A stretch of DNA of 52,741 nt from Salegentibacter maritimus (GCF_016236915.1 NZ_JAEHOK010000022.1:1-52741); one strand, 5' to 3'. Shown: positions 28,700 to 36,640, counted from the first letter of the stretch. A program made the numbers and translations. The notes: a model not told the origin generated them from the sequence alone.

Positions 28700-28944
28700 T
28701 TTATAATTACTATTGTACAGTTATCGACCAGTTATTGATTATTTATTGAGGGGGTGGTTGATAAACTATTTTGTTTTAGCTTATTTTATTTTTTTTAATT
28801 ATATATACTGAATAAACCATTCATTATCTAGTAATTAAACAACTCATCCCACTACACTAATAGGCTTAAAAGATTGTTTAATTTCCACCTCTTCGTTTTA
28901 ATTGTATTAGAATAGTTATCGACCACTTATCAACCAATTATTAA
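28700..28944 (-). other. Spacer between hsdS and hsdR with a duplicated 55-75 bp segment
   Basis: Two copies of a segment containing ttatcgacc, attgattatttattga-like DNA and (t/c)gataaa(c/a)tattttg lie at about 28714-28778 and 28911-28980. On the minus strand both read caaaata-tttatc-acc, then tcaataaataat, then ggtcgataact. Between them the DNA is plain AT-rich. It looks like a tandem duplication or two related regulatory patches in front of hsdR. Confidence 0.55.
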
Positions 28945-29049
28945 TTATTTATTGATTCTTGGTCGATAAAATATTTTGCTCTTTTTTTCTCCTATTTTCA
29001 CAACTTTTCCATCTTCAATTAATTTGTTGAAATGGCAATTTTCTTCCAT
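28945..29049 (-). CDS. Possible 34-residue ORF after hsdS, winged-helix-like tail
   Basis: The ATG at 29049 lies 7 bases beyond the hsdS stop and opens a 34-codon frame (MEENCHFNKLIEDGKVVKIG, ending in RPRINK). The sequence resembles the wing of a small winged-helix domain, such as those at the end of Fic-type proteins. Its 3' end overlaps the second copy of the duplicated segment. It may be a real small protein, or the tail of a gene removed by deletion. Evidence is limited to frame, position and composition. Confidence 0.3.
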   Translation of the reverse strand: MEENCHFNKLIEDGKVVKIGEKKSKIFYRPRINK

Positions 29050-29056
29050 AACAATA

Positions 29057-30271
29057 TTAAGCTTCTATTAAATTATTGACACGAACTTTCCCTGTTAATA
29101 ATTGCTGCATCAAAGCTTTTTTAAGTTGTTGATAGCTTTTTAATTTTGAATGCTGAATGTTAAGTTTTGAATCGATATTACTTAATATTTCAGCTATTTC
29201 TTCTTGTTCCCCTTTACTCAATACAGGTATTTTTAAACTTTTTAAACCTTTAATTGTTAATTGAGGTTGAGCGCTACCACTAACCAAACTTTCAATTTGC
29301 AAATTCATTGAGTCGCTTTTGAAAAAATAATACAGAAATTGAATATCATAAGTTTTCTTTCCATCTCTAATTATTGCCATTCCAGAATTTATTCGAACAT
29401 TCTGATAAATACTATCATCATCATACAATCCTATATTTGCAACACTTCCTCTTGTTGTTATTACGAGGTCATTTACTTTAAGTTTTCCTTTTCTTAACTT
29501 ACTATCTTTTTCTTTATTTATAAATTGTGTAGTTGAAAATTTAAGACCTTCTTTAGTAACATTTTTAGCTGATAAAAAAAGACAGTAACCGGAATCTTTA
29601 AAATCTTTGGATTTCGGGTAATTATTTCCTCTATCTCCATCCTCTAGTTCTAAATCTGAATCAATCAACTTCTTCACCTCCCAACTTCTAGGAATTTTAC
29701 CAATCGGTGAATCCTTAAACTCGGTATGCCCGATGCCTTTGGTCAGTAGGCGTTGCATTAAGCCTTTTTTGAATTCTTCGGTAGCGGTAATTTGTTGGTC
29801 TATTACCTCTATTTTCTCATCTACCGTGCTTAGGATATCGGCAATTTTTTGTTGTTCTGATAATGGTGGGAGTGGGATTTTTAGATTTTGAATAATTGGT
29901 TTTCTAAGTGATTGCACTGTGGAACCAACAGATGTATTTACTAATCTTTCAATTTTACTTTGTATTTGATTTTGTAAAAATTTCAAAGAAACATTTTTCT
30001 TTTTAGCTGTAATTATATATGTTCTTTGATGAACATCAAATTTTCCTTTATAATACTTAACTATAAAAATACCTTCTCCAGCCAACAGTAAAGCTTCATC
30101 ATCATATGAATAACAATCAATTCGTTGTGTATTTACTGAACGAGTAAAAAAGGGATATTTTCCATCAACTTTAGAATCTTGAGCATTTTTGCTTCCTGTA
30201 GAAACATTTAAAATTTTTCCAATATCAATCAATTCCCAGTTTTCTGGAAGTGCTTCATTTTCAACCTTCAT
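29057..30271 (-). CDS. hsdS: Type I restriction-modification specificity subunit (HsdS)
   Basis: This 404-residue subunit has two target-recognition domains: residues about 1-150 (LPENWELIDIGKILNVSTG) and about 195-365 (IPRSWEVKKLIDSDLELEDG). Each is followed by a conserved helical spacer (LPPLSEQQKIADILSTVDEK, and SKGEQEEIAEILSNIDSKL). The repeat-like pairs KGLMQRLLTKG and KALMQQLLTGKV confirm the two-fold layout. Only one hsdS is present, with no second copy or inverted repeats that would suggest shuffling. It overlaps hsdM by 4 bases (ATGA), a coupled start. The target sequence cannot be deduced by eye. Confidence 0.96.
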   Translation of the reverse strand: MKVENEALPENWELIDIGKILNVSTGSKNAQDSKVDGKYPFFTRSVNTQRIDCYSYDDEALLLAGEGIFIVKYYKGKFDVHQRTYIITAKKKNVSLKFLQNQIQSKIERLVNTSVGSTVQSLRKPIIQNLKIPLPPLSEQQKIADILSTVDEKIEVIDQQITATEEFKKGLMQRLLTKGIGHTEFKDSPIGKIPRSWEVKKLIDSDLELEDGDRGNNYPKSKDFKDSGYCLFLSAKNVTKEGLKFSTTQFINKEKDSKLRKGKLKVNDLVITTRGSVANIGLYDDDSIYQNVRINSGMAIIRDGKKTYDIQFLYYFFKSDSMNLQIESLVSGSAQPQLTIKGLKSLKIPVLSKGEQEEIAEILSNIDSKLNIQHSKLKSYQQLKKALMQQLLTGKVRVNNLIEA

Positions 30272-31818
30272 ATCCCCAACTCCTTTAGAAATCCACTTAG
30301 TTTTCGGTCAATTTCAGCTTCTTGCTTTTCTAAGTCGGCTATGGTTTGTTTTACAGATACAATATCAACCTCTGGTTCGGGTTCGGTGGTGTCAACATAA
30401 TGTGAAATATTAAGGTTAAAGTCGTTTTCTTTAATCTCCGCTAAATCTACTACCCGCATATATTTATCGACTTCGGCATAGCCATCATAAGCATCAACTA
30501 TTTTCTGTACGTGGTTCTCTAGTAACTGGTTTTGGTTTTTCCCTTCTTTAAATTCATTGCTAGCATCAATTATGGCAACCTTATTTTTCTGTGCTTCGGT
30601 TTTATTCTTATTGATAATCCAAATAGAAGCAGGGATACCCGTGTTGTAAAATAATTTTGAAGGTAATCCAACAATACCCTCTACCAAATCGGATTGTAAT
30701 AAAGCTTTACGTATTTTACCTTCAGTAGAACCTCTAAACAAAGTACCGTGCGGTAACACTACACCAGCTTTCCCATCTTGTTTTAATACCGAAATCATAT
30801 GCTGTAAAAAAGCCAAGTCAGCATAACCCCGTGGTGGGATTCCATACTTGAAACGTCCGTATGGGTCGGTTACTTGAGTATTATACTTAGGAGCAACCTT
30901 TTTCTCCTTGCCGTTTTTATCGAGTTTGACTTCAACATTAGTTTCGGCAGGTGTCCACCATTCCCCCTGTGAAAAAGGTGGGTTGGCAATTACCCTGTCA
31001 AACAACATTAACTCGTTATTTTCTATATGCTTTGGGTTCACCAGCGTATCACCTTTTTGCAAATCGGCATCGGTAAAATTGTGAAGTAGCATATTAAGTT
31101 TCCCAATTGCCCAGGTACTTAGGTTCTTTTCCTGCCCGTACAATGAAACATTAATATTTTTCCCAATTTTACCATCGGGTTGTTCTGCAATGTAATTGGC
31201 GGCTTCTATAAGCATACCGCCACTACCCATTGTAGGGTCGTAAACCCGTTGCTTAGGTTCTGGTTTGATTAACTGTACAATAAGTTGAACAACACCACGT
31301 GGAGTGTAGAATTCACCACCTTTCTTCCCAGCATCATCAGCAAACTGTTTTATAAGGTATTCATAGGCATCACCAAGAATATGTGGTGATTCTAAATCTT
31401 TATTTCTTAGTGAATAGGTATTGAAATGGCTCAATAACCGCTTAATAACATCATCTGAAAGCTTGTCTTTATCCCCAAATTTGGTGGTGGTCAAAACACC
31501 TTCCAATGAGGTATTTTCACGTTCAATGGCCGCAAATGCTTTATCTAATTCAATACCGATATTTTCGGTAACCTTTATTAGGTAATCCCACTTAGCTTCA
31601 GGTGGGAAGTTGAAATAGGCATCTTCTTCAGCTTCTTCACGGGTACTACTATCTTCCTGCATTAATAGTTCCACTTCTTCTTCAAAGGTGTCATTAGTAC
31701 GTTTTAAGAACAATAATCCGAAGATGTAATTTTTAAAGTCGGAAGAGTCAATAGACCCACGAAGTATATTAGCTGATTCCCATAACCAGGATTCTAGTGT
31801 TTCTAGTTTTAAGTTCAT
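30268..31818 (-). CDS. hsdM: Type I restriction-modification N6-adenine methyltransferase (HsdM)
   Basis: This 516-residue methylase starts with the HsdM N-terminal helical domain (LWESANILRGSIDSSDFKNY, IFGLLFLKRTNDTFEEE). The SAM-binding motif I is YDPTMGSGGMLIEAANYIAE and catalytic motif IV is ANPPFSQGEWW (NPPF). FYTPRGVVQLIVQLI lies just before motif I, as usual. KAGVVLPHGTLFRGSTEG and LPSKLFYNTGIPASIWI complete the core. It pairs with HsdS to protect host DNA. It lies 117 bases downstream of the hipT-like gene. Confidence 0.97.
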   Translation of the reverse strand: MNLKLETLESWLWESANILRGSIDSSDFKNYIFGLLFLKRTNDTFEEEVELLMQEDSSTREEAEEDAYFNFPPEAKWDYLIKVTENIGIELDKAFAAIERENTSLEGVLTTTKFGDKDKLSDDVIKRLLSHFNTYSLRNKDLESPHILGDAYEYLIKQFADDAGKKGGEFYTPRGVVQLIVQLIKPEPKQRVYDPTMGSGGMLIEAANYIAEQPDGKIGKNINVSLYGQEKNLSTWAIGKLNMLLHNFTDADLQKGDTLVNPKHIENNELMLFDRVIANPPFSQGEWWTPAETNVEVKLDKNGKEKKVAPKYNTQVTDPYGRFKYGIPPRGYADLAFLQHMISVLKQDGKAGVVLPHGTLFRGSTEGKIRKALLQSDLVEGIVGLPSKLFYNTGIPASIWIINKNKTEAQKNKVAIIDASNEFKEGKNQNQLLENHVQKIVDAYDGYAEVDKYMRVVDLAEIKENDFNLNISHYVDTTEPEPEVDIVSVKQTIADLEKQEAEIDRKLSGFLKELGI

Positions 31819-31869
31819 TTATTCAATTGGTTTGGTAAATTGTGTAGGGTAGCTGTAAGAATACAAGTT

Positions 31870-31891
31870 TATATTTTTAAATAAAAATATA
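31870..31891. repeat. Perfect 9-bp AT-only inverted repeat between hipT and hsdM
   Basis: The arms tatattttt and aaaaatata flank a 4-base loop. It lies in the 117-base gap that must carry either a weak terminator for the hip genes or the start signals of the hsd genes. An all-A/T stem is weak as a terminator, so a regulatory role is possible but unproven. Confidence 0.35.
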
Positions 31892-31935
31892 ATTCTATTA
31901 TTATATAACATTTTCCTTAGCACTATTGATTTATT

Positions 31936-32871
31936 TTATGCTCTCAAGAGAATTTCATAACTATTCTCTAATACATCTATATATGCTTGCTTCATTTTTT
32001 CACTTAAAAAAGAATTATGAATTAAGCCTATAGCTTTATTTTTTGATTTTTGAAACCGATTAAAAACACCGTTTATTTGCTTTTGGTTTAGTCCCAAACC
32101 AAGACCGAAGTCAATTAGTATTTTTCTAGTTATCTTTTTCTTTTTTCCAGCAAGAGTTAGTGCTAGTTCTTCCTGATCATCGGGGTTTACAATAGAAACA
32201 TTCAACAAATCATAAGCCGGAGAAAGCGTCCATCCATATGCTGCTTTTATCAGTGAAAAGTTTTTTAGGTGCATATCGTTATTTCCAGTTAAAAAACTGA
32301 AAACGGTTAATTCAAAAAGACGTAAAACATCTAATAGCGTATTGTCTGCATATTGAAGTACCGCTTTTCCGACACGCTCCATAGATCCTTTATACTTATC
32401 AAAAGCTTCCACTACCTGAAACATATCTAGCATATGGATTTTAGTTCCTTCTTTTGTTCGATCTATTCGCTTGGTGATATATGATAACTCTCCAGAAGAT
32501 AGTCTAATCAAAGAATGAGGAACAACATCAATATTAAATAATTCAGCCATTTTCATTGTTACATGCTCATTGGCCGGCATTTCGGGAAAATCTTCTGAAG
32601 GTGGTTTAAATATATAATTACCCCCTAAAGCGCCAACTACGGTAAGGCGCTGATCTTTTCTATGATCATCCAACACGGACATCGATAATTTAGGCTGCAC
32701 ACCAGGAACTGAAATTCTTCTTTCCACAACTTGTTGAGCTAGTTTGGCCATTTCCTGAATAGAATAGTCTATTTTAGGAGCTATCTTTGTTCCAAAGAAT
32801 TTTAGACTACATTCTTCGTGAAAATCTTTTCCTGTAGTAACTTCTTTATAGCAATATAAACACTTACTCAT
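31936..32871 (-). CDS. hipT: HipA C-terminal-type kinase, HipT-like toxin
   Basis: This protein (311 residues from the ATG at 32871; an upstream ATG at 32895 would add 8) is a HipA-fold Ser/Thr kinase lacking the N-terminal subdomain, which is encoded separately upstream. It begins with a zinc-ribbon-like CLYCYKEV...HEEC segment. The kinase core has RRISVPGVQPKLSM (equivalent of the regulatory Ser loop), NYIFKPPSEDFPEMPANEH (ATP-binding Lys), TGNNDMHLKNFSLI (catalytic Asp) and LSPAYDLLNV (metal-binding Asp). Known HipA kinases phosphorylate aminoacyl-tRNA synthetases and arrest growth; HipT in E. coli targets TrpS. Only one Ser is seen in the loop where HipT has two. The start overlaps hipS by 8 bases. 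Confidence 0.9.
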   Translation of the reverse strand: MSKCLYCYKEVTTGKDFHEECSLKFFGTKIAPKIDYSIQEMAKLAQQVVERRISVPGVQPKLSMSVLDDHRKDQRLTVVGALGGNYIFKPPSEDFPEMPANEHVTMKMAELFNIDVVPHSLIRLSSGELSYITKRIDRTKEGTKIHMLDMFQVVEAFDKYKGSMERVGKAVLQYADNTLLDVLRLFELTVFSFLTGNNDMHLKNFSLIKAAYGWTLSPAYDLLNVSIVNPDDQEELALTLAGKKKKITRKILIDFGLGLGLNQKQINGVFNRFQKSKNKAIGLIHNSFLSEKMKQAYIDVLENSYEILLRA

Positions 32872-33196
32872 TCTGCTCTGGTATTGGTTGCACACTCACC
32901 GCTCCTATACAATTTTGGCAGCAGGCTAATAGTAATCCCATACGATCATTTCTATTGATTTTCCAATTTTTAGAAGCTATATCCAATAGCCAGCCTTCAG
33001 GAATTAATCCTTCAAAAAACGCAAATAAACGTTTATCCTTATACTCTTTTTTTCTTACTGGCATAGTGAAAGTTATGAACTGATGAGGGTAACGATTTAT
33101 GTAATATTCATCATATTGAAATGTAAACGTGCCATCGTTGGTTTCTGTCAATATTCCACAGAATATATTGTCATAAAAAATCTTAGCTTGCCTCAT
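32864..33196 (-). CDS. hipS: HipA N-terminal subdomain protein, HipS-like
   Basis: This 110-residue protein corresponds to the N-subdomain 1 of HipA (couple_hipA type): FYDNIFCGILTETNDGTFTF, YINRYPHQFITFTMPVRKKE, FAFFEGLIPEGWLLDIASKN and DRMGLLLACCQNCIGAVSVQ. In full-length HipA these residues are fused to the kinase; here they are a free protein as in HipBST systems, where HipS neutralises HipT. It is locked between hipB (14-base overlap) and hipT (8-base overlap), so the three must be co-translated. The identification rests on fold-type motifs and gene order. Confidence 0.87.
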   Translation of the reverse strand: MRQAKIFYDNIFCGILTETNDGTFTFQYDEYYINRYPHQFITFTMPVRKKEYKDKRLFAFFEGLIPEGWLLDIASKNWKINRNDRMGLLLACCQNCIGAVSVQPIPEQNE

Positions 33197-33404
33197 TACT
33201 TTCTATATCTTTAAAACTTACCGGCATAAGTTTATGACCAAACATCTTTAAAACCTGATTTACTTTCTCCAGATTTAAATTTGTTTGATTTTGCTCTATC
33301 TTACGGATAACAGTTAATGCTACTCCCGCACGATCAGCAAACTCCTCCTGTGTTAAGTTCACTTCTTTTCTTCGTGATTTTACAAATTCTGCAAGCTCTT
33401 CCAT
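33183..33404 (-). CDS. hipB: XRE-family helix-turn-helix regulator, HipB-like
   Basis: This 73-residue protein is almost entirely a Cro/C1 helix-turn-helix domain: EFVKSRRKEVNLTQEEFADR followed by AGVALTVIRKIEQNQTNLNL. The tail VNQVLKMFGHKLMPV is typical of HipB-type antitoxins. It is the first gene of the hip operon. Three palindromes spaced by exactly 40 bases cover the start codon and upstream DNA, strong evidence for autoregulation. In HipBST systems HipB mainly acts as repressor and enhances neutralisation by HipS. Confidence 0.92.
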   Translation of the reverse strand: MEELAEFVKSRRKEVNLTQEEFADRAGVALTVIRKIEQNQTNLNLEKVNQVLKMFGHKLMPVSFKDIESNEAS

Positions 33405-33505
33405 TATATGCTTTAACGTATAATTACAATCAAATATAATAAATTATATGTAATTCCATATAATTCTACTATAAATCTCAAATTTATATGTTTTCACATA
33501 TAATT
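33403..33505 (-). promoter_or_regulatory. Three tandem operators of the hipBST-like operon
   Basis: The palindrome aattatatg-N6-catataatt is perfect at 33442-33465. Close copies lie at 33403-33425 (attatatg-ctttaa-cgtataatt, overlapping the hipB start codon) and 33482-33505 (atttatatg-ttttca-catataatt). The centres are at about 33413.5, 33453.5 and 33493.5, exactly 40 bases apart, about four helix turns, so all three face the same side of the DNA. They are best explained as cooperative binding sites of the HipB dimer. Confidence 0.85.
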
Positions 33506-33567
33506 TAAGCTTAATTGAAATTTCTTGTTATTTTGAACAATTGAATTATTTCCACCTTATACAGGTA

Positions 33568-33693
33568 TTAATCACAGTATTTCGCACCAGTTATCAATGT
33601 CTTCGTTCCTCCTAAATTTTTATTTCTGACTTCTTCAATTAAGGCTTTAGTAGCTTTATTGGAGATATTCCAAATGTAAGCTCCCCTTGTAAT
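33568..33693 (-). pseudogene. Coding-like C-terminal remnant, family unknown
   Basis: On the minus strand this stretch reads AYIWNISNKATKALIEEVRN followed by KNLGGTKTLITGAKYCD and a stop, without a start or the rest of a gene. It lies in the ~430-base spacer between the hip operators and the OhrR operon, which otherwise shows nothing recognisable. It is probably the tail of a lost gene. Confidence 0.35.
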
Positions 33694-33947
33694 TTTACAC
33701 CCTTACGAACGAGCTGTTTGAAAGTATAATATATTTTAAACTTTAAACAGTAATTATGAAAAGAGTAGATGTTTACTGAAAACCAGTGAAGCCTTCATTT
33801 TTAGGCCAGCCTACAGAATTAAATTTCCCTGATCTGCTTTGAAAAGCGTTTAAACTTTTAATCGATCTGATCTTAATCTTCTAGCACCTTCTATCTGCAA
33901 TAAGTTAATACAATGCTAATTAGGATAGCTAGTTATTTAAAATTACA

Positions 33948-33955
33948 TATTTTTG
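33948..33955 (+). promoter_or_regulatory. Bacteroidota-type -7 promoter element (TATTTTTG)
   Basis: The sequence tatttttg fits the TAnnTTTG consensus and lies 43 bases before the DoxX-like start codon. It directly abuts the palindrome at 33956-33984. No clear -33 TTG was found at the expected distance. Confidence 0.6.
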
Positions 33956-33984
33956 TATCGCACACGATTTAATTTTGCGCGATA
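33956..33984 (+). promoter_or_regulatory. Palindromic operator, probably for the OhrR-type regulator
   Basis: The arms tatcgcacac (33956-33965) and ttgcgcgata (33975-33984, complement tatcgcgcaa) share TATCGC.CA around a 9-base centre. The site lies immediately downstream of the -7 element, where a bound repressor would block transcription. The OhrR-type gene is the second gene of the same operon, so autoregulation is likely. Confidence 0.65.
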
Positions 33985-33997
33985 TAAAAAAAATGCT

Positions 33998-34423
33998 ATG
34001 AAAAGAGAAGTCGAAACCTCGTTAACACAAAATATCTTTAGAGTGTTACTAGCCCTGTTTATGATTTATGCAGGCTTTAGCCATTTAAGCTTTAACAGGA
34101 TAGAATTCCAGGCACAGGTGCCGGATTGGGTACCCCTGAGCAAGAATCTGGTAGTGATCTTATCTGGTATAGTTGAAATGATTTTAGGGCTGGCATTACT
34201 TTTTTGGAAAAGACAACGTGCAATTATGGGCTGGGCATTGGCAATTTTCTTTGTACTAATTTTTCCCGGTAACGTGGCACAATATTTAGATGGGAAAGAT
34301 GGCTTTGGCGCTTTAGATTCCGACAGGGCAAGACTAATACGCCTTTTCTTTCAGCCTGTTCTTATAGCCTGGGCACTCTGGTCTTCGGGTGCCTGGAAAG
34401 CCTGGAGAAATTCGAAAAAATAA
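33998..34423 (+). CDS. DoxX-like integral membrane protein
   Basis: I start at the ATG at 33998; the frame is open from 33953, but those residues are charged and overlap the promoter and operator. The product of 141 residues has four hydrophobic segments: IFRVLLALFMIYAGFSHL, NLVVILSGIVEMILGLALL, IMGWALAIFFVLIFPGNVAQ and LFFQPVLIAWALW. This matches the DoxX/DoxD-like family of small membrane proteins, often linked to oxidative or thiol stress. It opens a five-gene operon, with the regulator 5 bases downstream. Confidence 0.85.
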   Translation: MKREVETSLTQNIFRVLLALFMIYAGFSHLSFNRIEFQAQVPDWVPLSKNLVVILSGIVEMILGLALLFWKRQRAIMGWALAIFFVLIFPGNVAQYLDGKDGFGALDSDRARLIRLFFQPVLIAWALWSSGAWKAWRNSKK

Positions 34424-34428
34424 ATGTT

Positions 34429-34887
34429 ATGGACGATCAGCAATTAAGATTAAATAATCAAATCTGTTTTCCTATTTATTCGGTTTCCAGATTAATAACA
34501 AAGGCCTATAAACCCTATCTGGAAGAAATGGGGTTAACTTATCCCCAGTACCTGTTATTATTGGTGCTCTGGGAAAGAGATGAATTATCGATTAATCAGA
34601 TTGGAGAAAAATTATTACTAAATACGAATACCCTTTCTCCCCTGATTAAACGAATGGAGAAAATGAATTTGCTACAGCGCAAACGCTCAAAAAAAGACGA
34701 AAGAAGTGTATTTATTCAACTCACGGATAAAGGAAAAGCGCTAAAAAACACTGCTGCCCCAATTCCAGAAAAGCTTTTAAACACCTTATTAACAGAAGAT
34801 GTAACGGTAACAGAAATAATGCTTTTAAAAGACACACTGAATAAATGGTCTGATATTCTTTTAGAAAAACAGCATAGCAAGGATTAA
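34429..34887 (+). CDS. MarR-family regulator, OhrR type
   Basis: This 152-residue winged-helix regulator carries the OhrR signature LNNQICFPIYSVSRLITKAY, in which Cys13 matches the peroxide-sensing Cys of OhrR. It is followed by LEEMGLTYPQYLLLLVLWE, the recognition helix region NTNTLSPLIKRMEKMNLLQR and the wing RKRSKKDERSVFIQL. One-Cys OhrR proteins release DNA when this Cys is oxidised by organic hydroperoxides. No ohr gene is adjacent here; instead the operon encodes quinone reductase-like, SDR and DJ-1-type proteins, so the signal may be an electrophile or quinone. Confidence 0.92.
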   Translation: MDDQQLRLNNQICFPIYSVSRLITKAYKPYLEEMGLTYPQYLLLLVLWERDELSINQIGEKLLLNTNTLSPLIKRMEKMNLLQRKRSKKDERSVFIQLTDKGKALKNTAAPIPEKLLNTLLTEDVTVTEIMLLKDTLNKWSDILLEKQHSKD

Positions 34888-34931
34888 CTTACTGACAACT
34901 AATTTATTAACACAAAAACAATAAAACAAAA

Positions 34932-35915
34932 ATGAAAGCACTTCAGATAAAAAAATACGGAGAAATTAAAGATAGTTTATCAATTAATGAGATCGAAAAA
35001 CCTTCGGTAAATTCCAACCAGATTTTAGTGGAGGTTAAAGCTGCTTCAATAAATCCTATCGATTATAAAATAGCTCAGGGGCAACTAAAAGAGTTGCTCG
35101 CTTTAAACTTACCGGTTACTATAGGTTTTGACGTTAGTGGTGTAGTTGCGGAAAAAGGAACTGATGTTAGTGATTTCGAAATTGGTGATGAAGTATATTC
35201 CAGAGTGCCACAGGAAGAAATGGGTACCGTAGCAGAATTTGCTGTTATTAGTGCCGATAAGGTGGCTAAAAAACCGGAAAATATTTCTTTTGAAGAGGCT
35301 TCAGGATTACCATTAACGGGAATCACCGCGATCCAGGCTTTAGAGAAAGCAGATATTAAAGAAGATAACAGGATTCTTATACACGCTGGCTCCGGTGGCG
35401 TGGGTAGTTTTGCAATTCAGTACGCCAAAGCAAAGGGAGCTATTGTTTATACCACAACCAGTTCTAAAAATGTAGATTGGGTAAAAGCTTTAGGAGCCGA
35501 CCGAGTGATCGATTATAAAGAAGAAGATTACAAACAAGTTGCCAATAATCTCGATATAGTTTTTGACACTTTGGGAGATTATTATACGCTTGAGGCTTTT
35601 GAAATTACAAAAGAAGGTGGAGTTGTAACCTCAATCGTAGGTCCGCCAGATGAAGATTCGGCAAAAATTATGGGAATACCAAATTATCAATTGCCTGAAG
35701 AATTATCAAAACTTGTCAAAGAGAAATCGGTAGTTTATAAACACACCTGGATGCAGCCTAATGCTGCTCAGTTAAATGAAATTAAAACCATGGTGGAAGC
35801 GGGAGATATTAAGCCCACAGTGGACCTTATTTACGATTTTAAAGATGGAATTGATGCTTATGAATACCTGGCGACCGGAAGAGCAGAAGGAAAAGTGATT
35901 ATAAGCTTAACCTAA
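34932..35915 (+). CDS. Zinc-independent MDR-family NADP-dependent oxidoreductase (quinone oxidoreductase-like)
   Basis: This 327-residue enzyme has a GroES-like N-terminus (ILVEVKAASINPIDYKIAQG, LPVTIGFDVSGVVAEKGTDV) and a Rossmann fold with ILIHAGSGGVGSFAIQYAKA (about 153-170). The zinc ligands of classical alcohol dehydrogenases are missing, as in quinone oxidoreductases and enoyl reductases. DIVFDTLGDYYTLEAF and the end GRAEGKVIISL are typical. It probably reduces quinones or alpha,beta-unsaturated carbonyls with NADPH in the cytoplasm. It is the third gene of the OhrR-type operon. Confidence 0.92.
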   Translation: MKALQIKKYGEIKDSLSINEIEKPSVNSNQILVEVKAASINPIDYKIAQGQLKELLALNLPVTIGFDVSGVVAEKGTDVSDFEIGDEVYSRVPQEEMGTVAEFAVISADKVAKKPENISFEEASGLPLTGITAIQALEKADIKEDNRILIHAGSGGVGSFAIQYAKAKGAIVYTTTSSKNVDWVKALGADRVIDYKEEDYKQVANNLDIVFDTLGDYYTLEAFEITKEGGVVTSIVGPPDEDSAKIMGIPNYQLPEELSKLVKEKSVVYKHTWMQPNAAQLNEIKTMVEAGDIKPTVDLIYDFKDGIDAYEYLATGRAEGKVIISLT

Positions 35916-35968
35916 TATGCTTTGAATTCCTTATTAGATTATAAATATTACATAAAAAGAAAATAGCT

Positions 35969-36598
35969 ATGAAAAAGAAAAATGTATTAGTTGCCGGTGC
36001 AAACGGTACTACCGGAAGAATTATTATTGATTTATTGAAAAAATCAGATCAATATCTGCCCATCGCAATGGTTAGAAAGCAGGATCAGAAAGAGCATTTT
36101 GAAAACGAAAATGTAACAGCCGTTTTGGGAGATTTAGAGAAAGATCTAAATGAAGCTGTAAAAGGTGCGGATAAAGTGATTTTTGCTGCCGGTTCCGGTG
36201 GAAAAAATGTTAAGGGAGTTGATCAGGAAGGAGCCAAAAATTTCACCAATGCGTCTAAGAATGCAGGAGTTAAGAAATTTGTAATGCTTAGCTCTATGGG
36301 CGCAGACAATCCCAGTATTGGTGGAGAGCTTGAAGATTATCTAAAAGCAAAAGGGAATGCCGACGATTATCTGCAAAAAAGCGGTTTAGCCTATACAATA
36401 GTTAGACCTGGAGCACTTACCAATGAAGAAGGTTCAGGCAAAATTCAACTAATGAATAAATTAGAAAAACAAGAAAGTATATCCCGAGCAAATCTAGCTC
36501 GCACGCTTGTTGAGGTTCTTGAAGATAATGTAAAGCAAAATCAGGTTTTTGAAATTCTTGATGGTGAGACTCCAATTGAAAAAGCAGTAGGTAGTTAA
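35969..36598 (+). CDS. NAD(P)-binding atypical SDR (NmrA/YwnB-like)
   Basis: This 209-residue protein begins with a Rossmann motif VLVAGANGTTGRIIIDLL and has VTAVLGDLEKDLNEAVKGAD, KVIFAAGSGG, KKFVMLSSMGADNPSI and YTIVRPGALTNEEGSGKI, all typical of atypical short-chain dehydrogenases that sense or reduce NADP-linked substrates. The canonical YxxxK catalytic pair is not obvious. It is the fourth gene of the stress operon, 53 bases after the oxidoreductase. The precise substrate is unknown. Confidence 0.9.
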   Translation: MKKKNVLVAGANGTTGRIIIDLLKKSDQYLPIAMVRKQDQKEHFENENVTAVLGDLEKDLNEAVKGADKVIFAAGSGGKNVKGVDQEGAKNFTNASKNAGVKKFVMLSSMGADNPSIGGELEDYLKAKGNADDYLQKSGLAYTIVRPGALTNEEGSGKIQLMNKLEKQESISRANLARTLVEVLEDNVKQNQVFEILDGETPIEKAVGS

Positions 36599-36640
36599 GA
36601 AATTTCAAATACTTAATCGAACAAGAAAAAAATTAAAGAT

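Noticed and set aside
28714-28980. Repeated segments that could suggest a CRISPR array
   Set aside because: There are only two diverged copies, no regular spacers and no cas genes.
29057-30271. Phase-variable hsdS
   Set aside because: There is no second hsdS, no recombinase and no flanking inverted repeats in the window.
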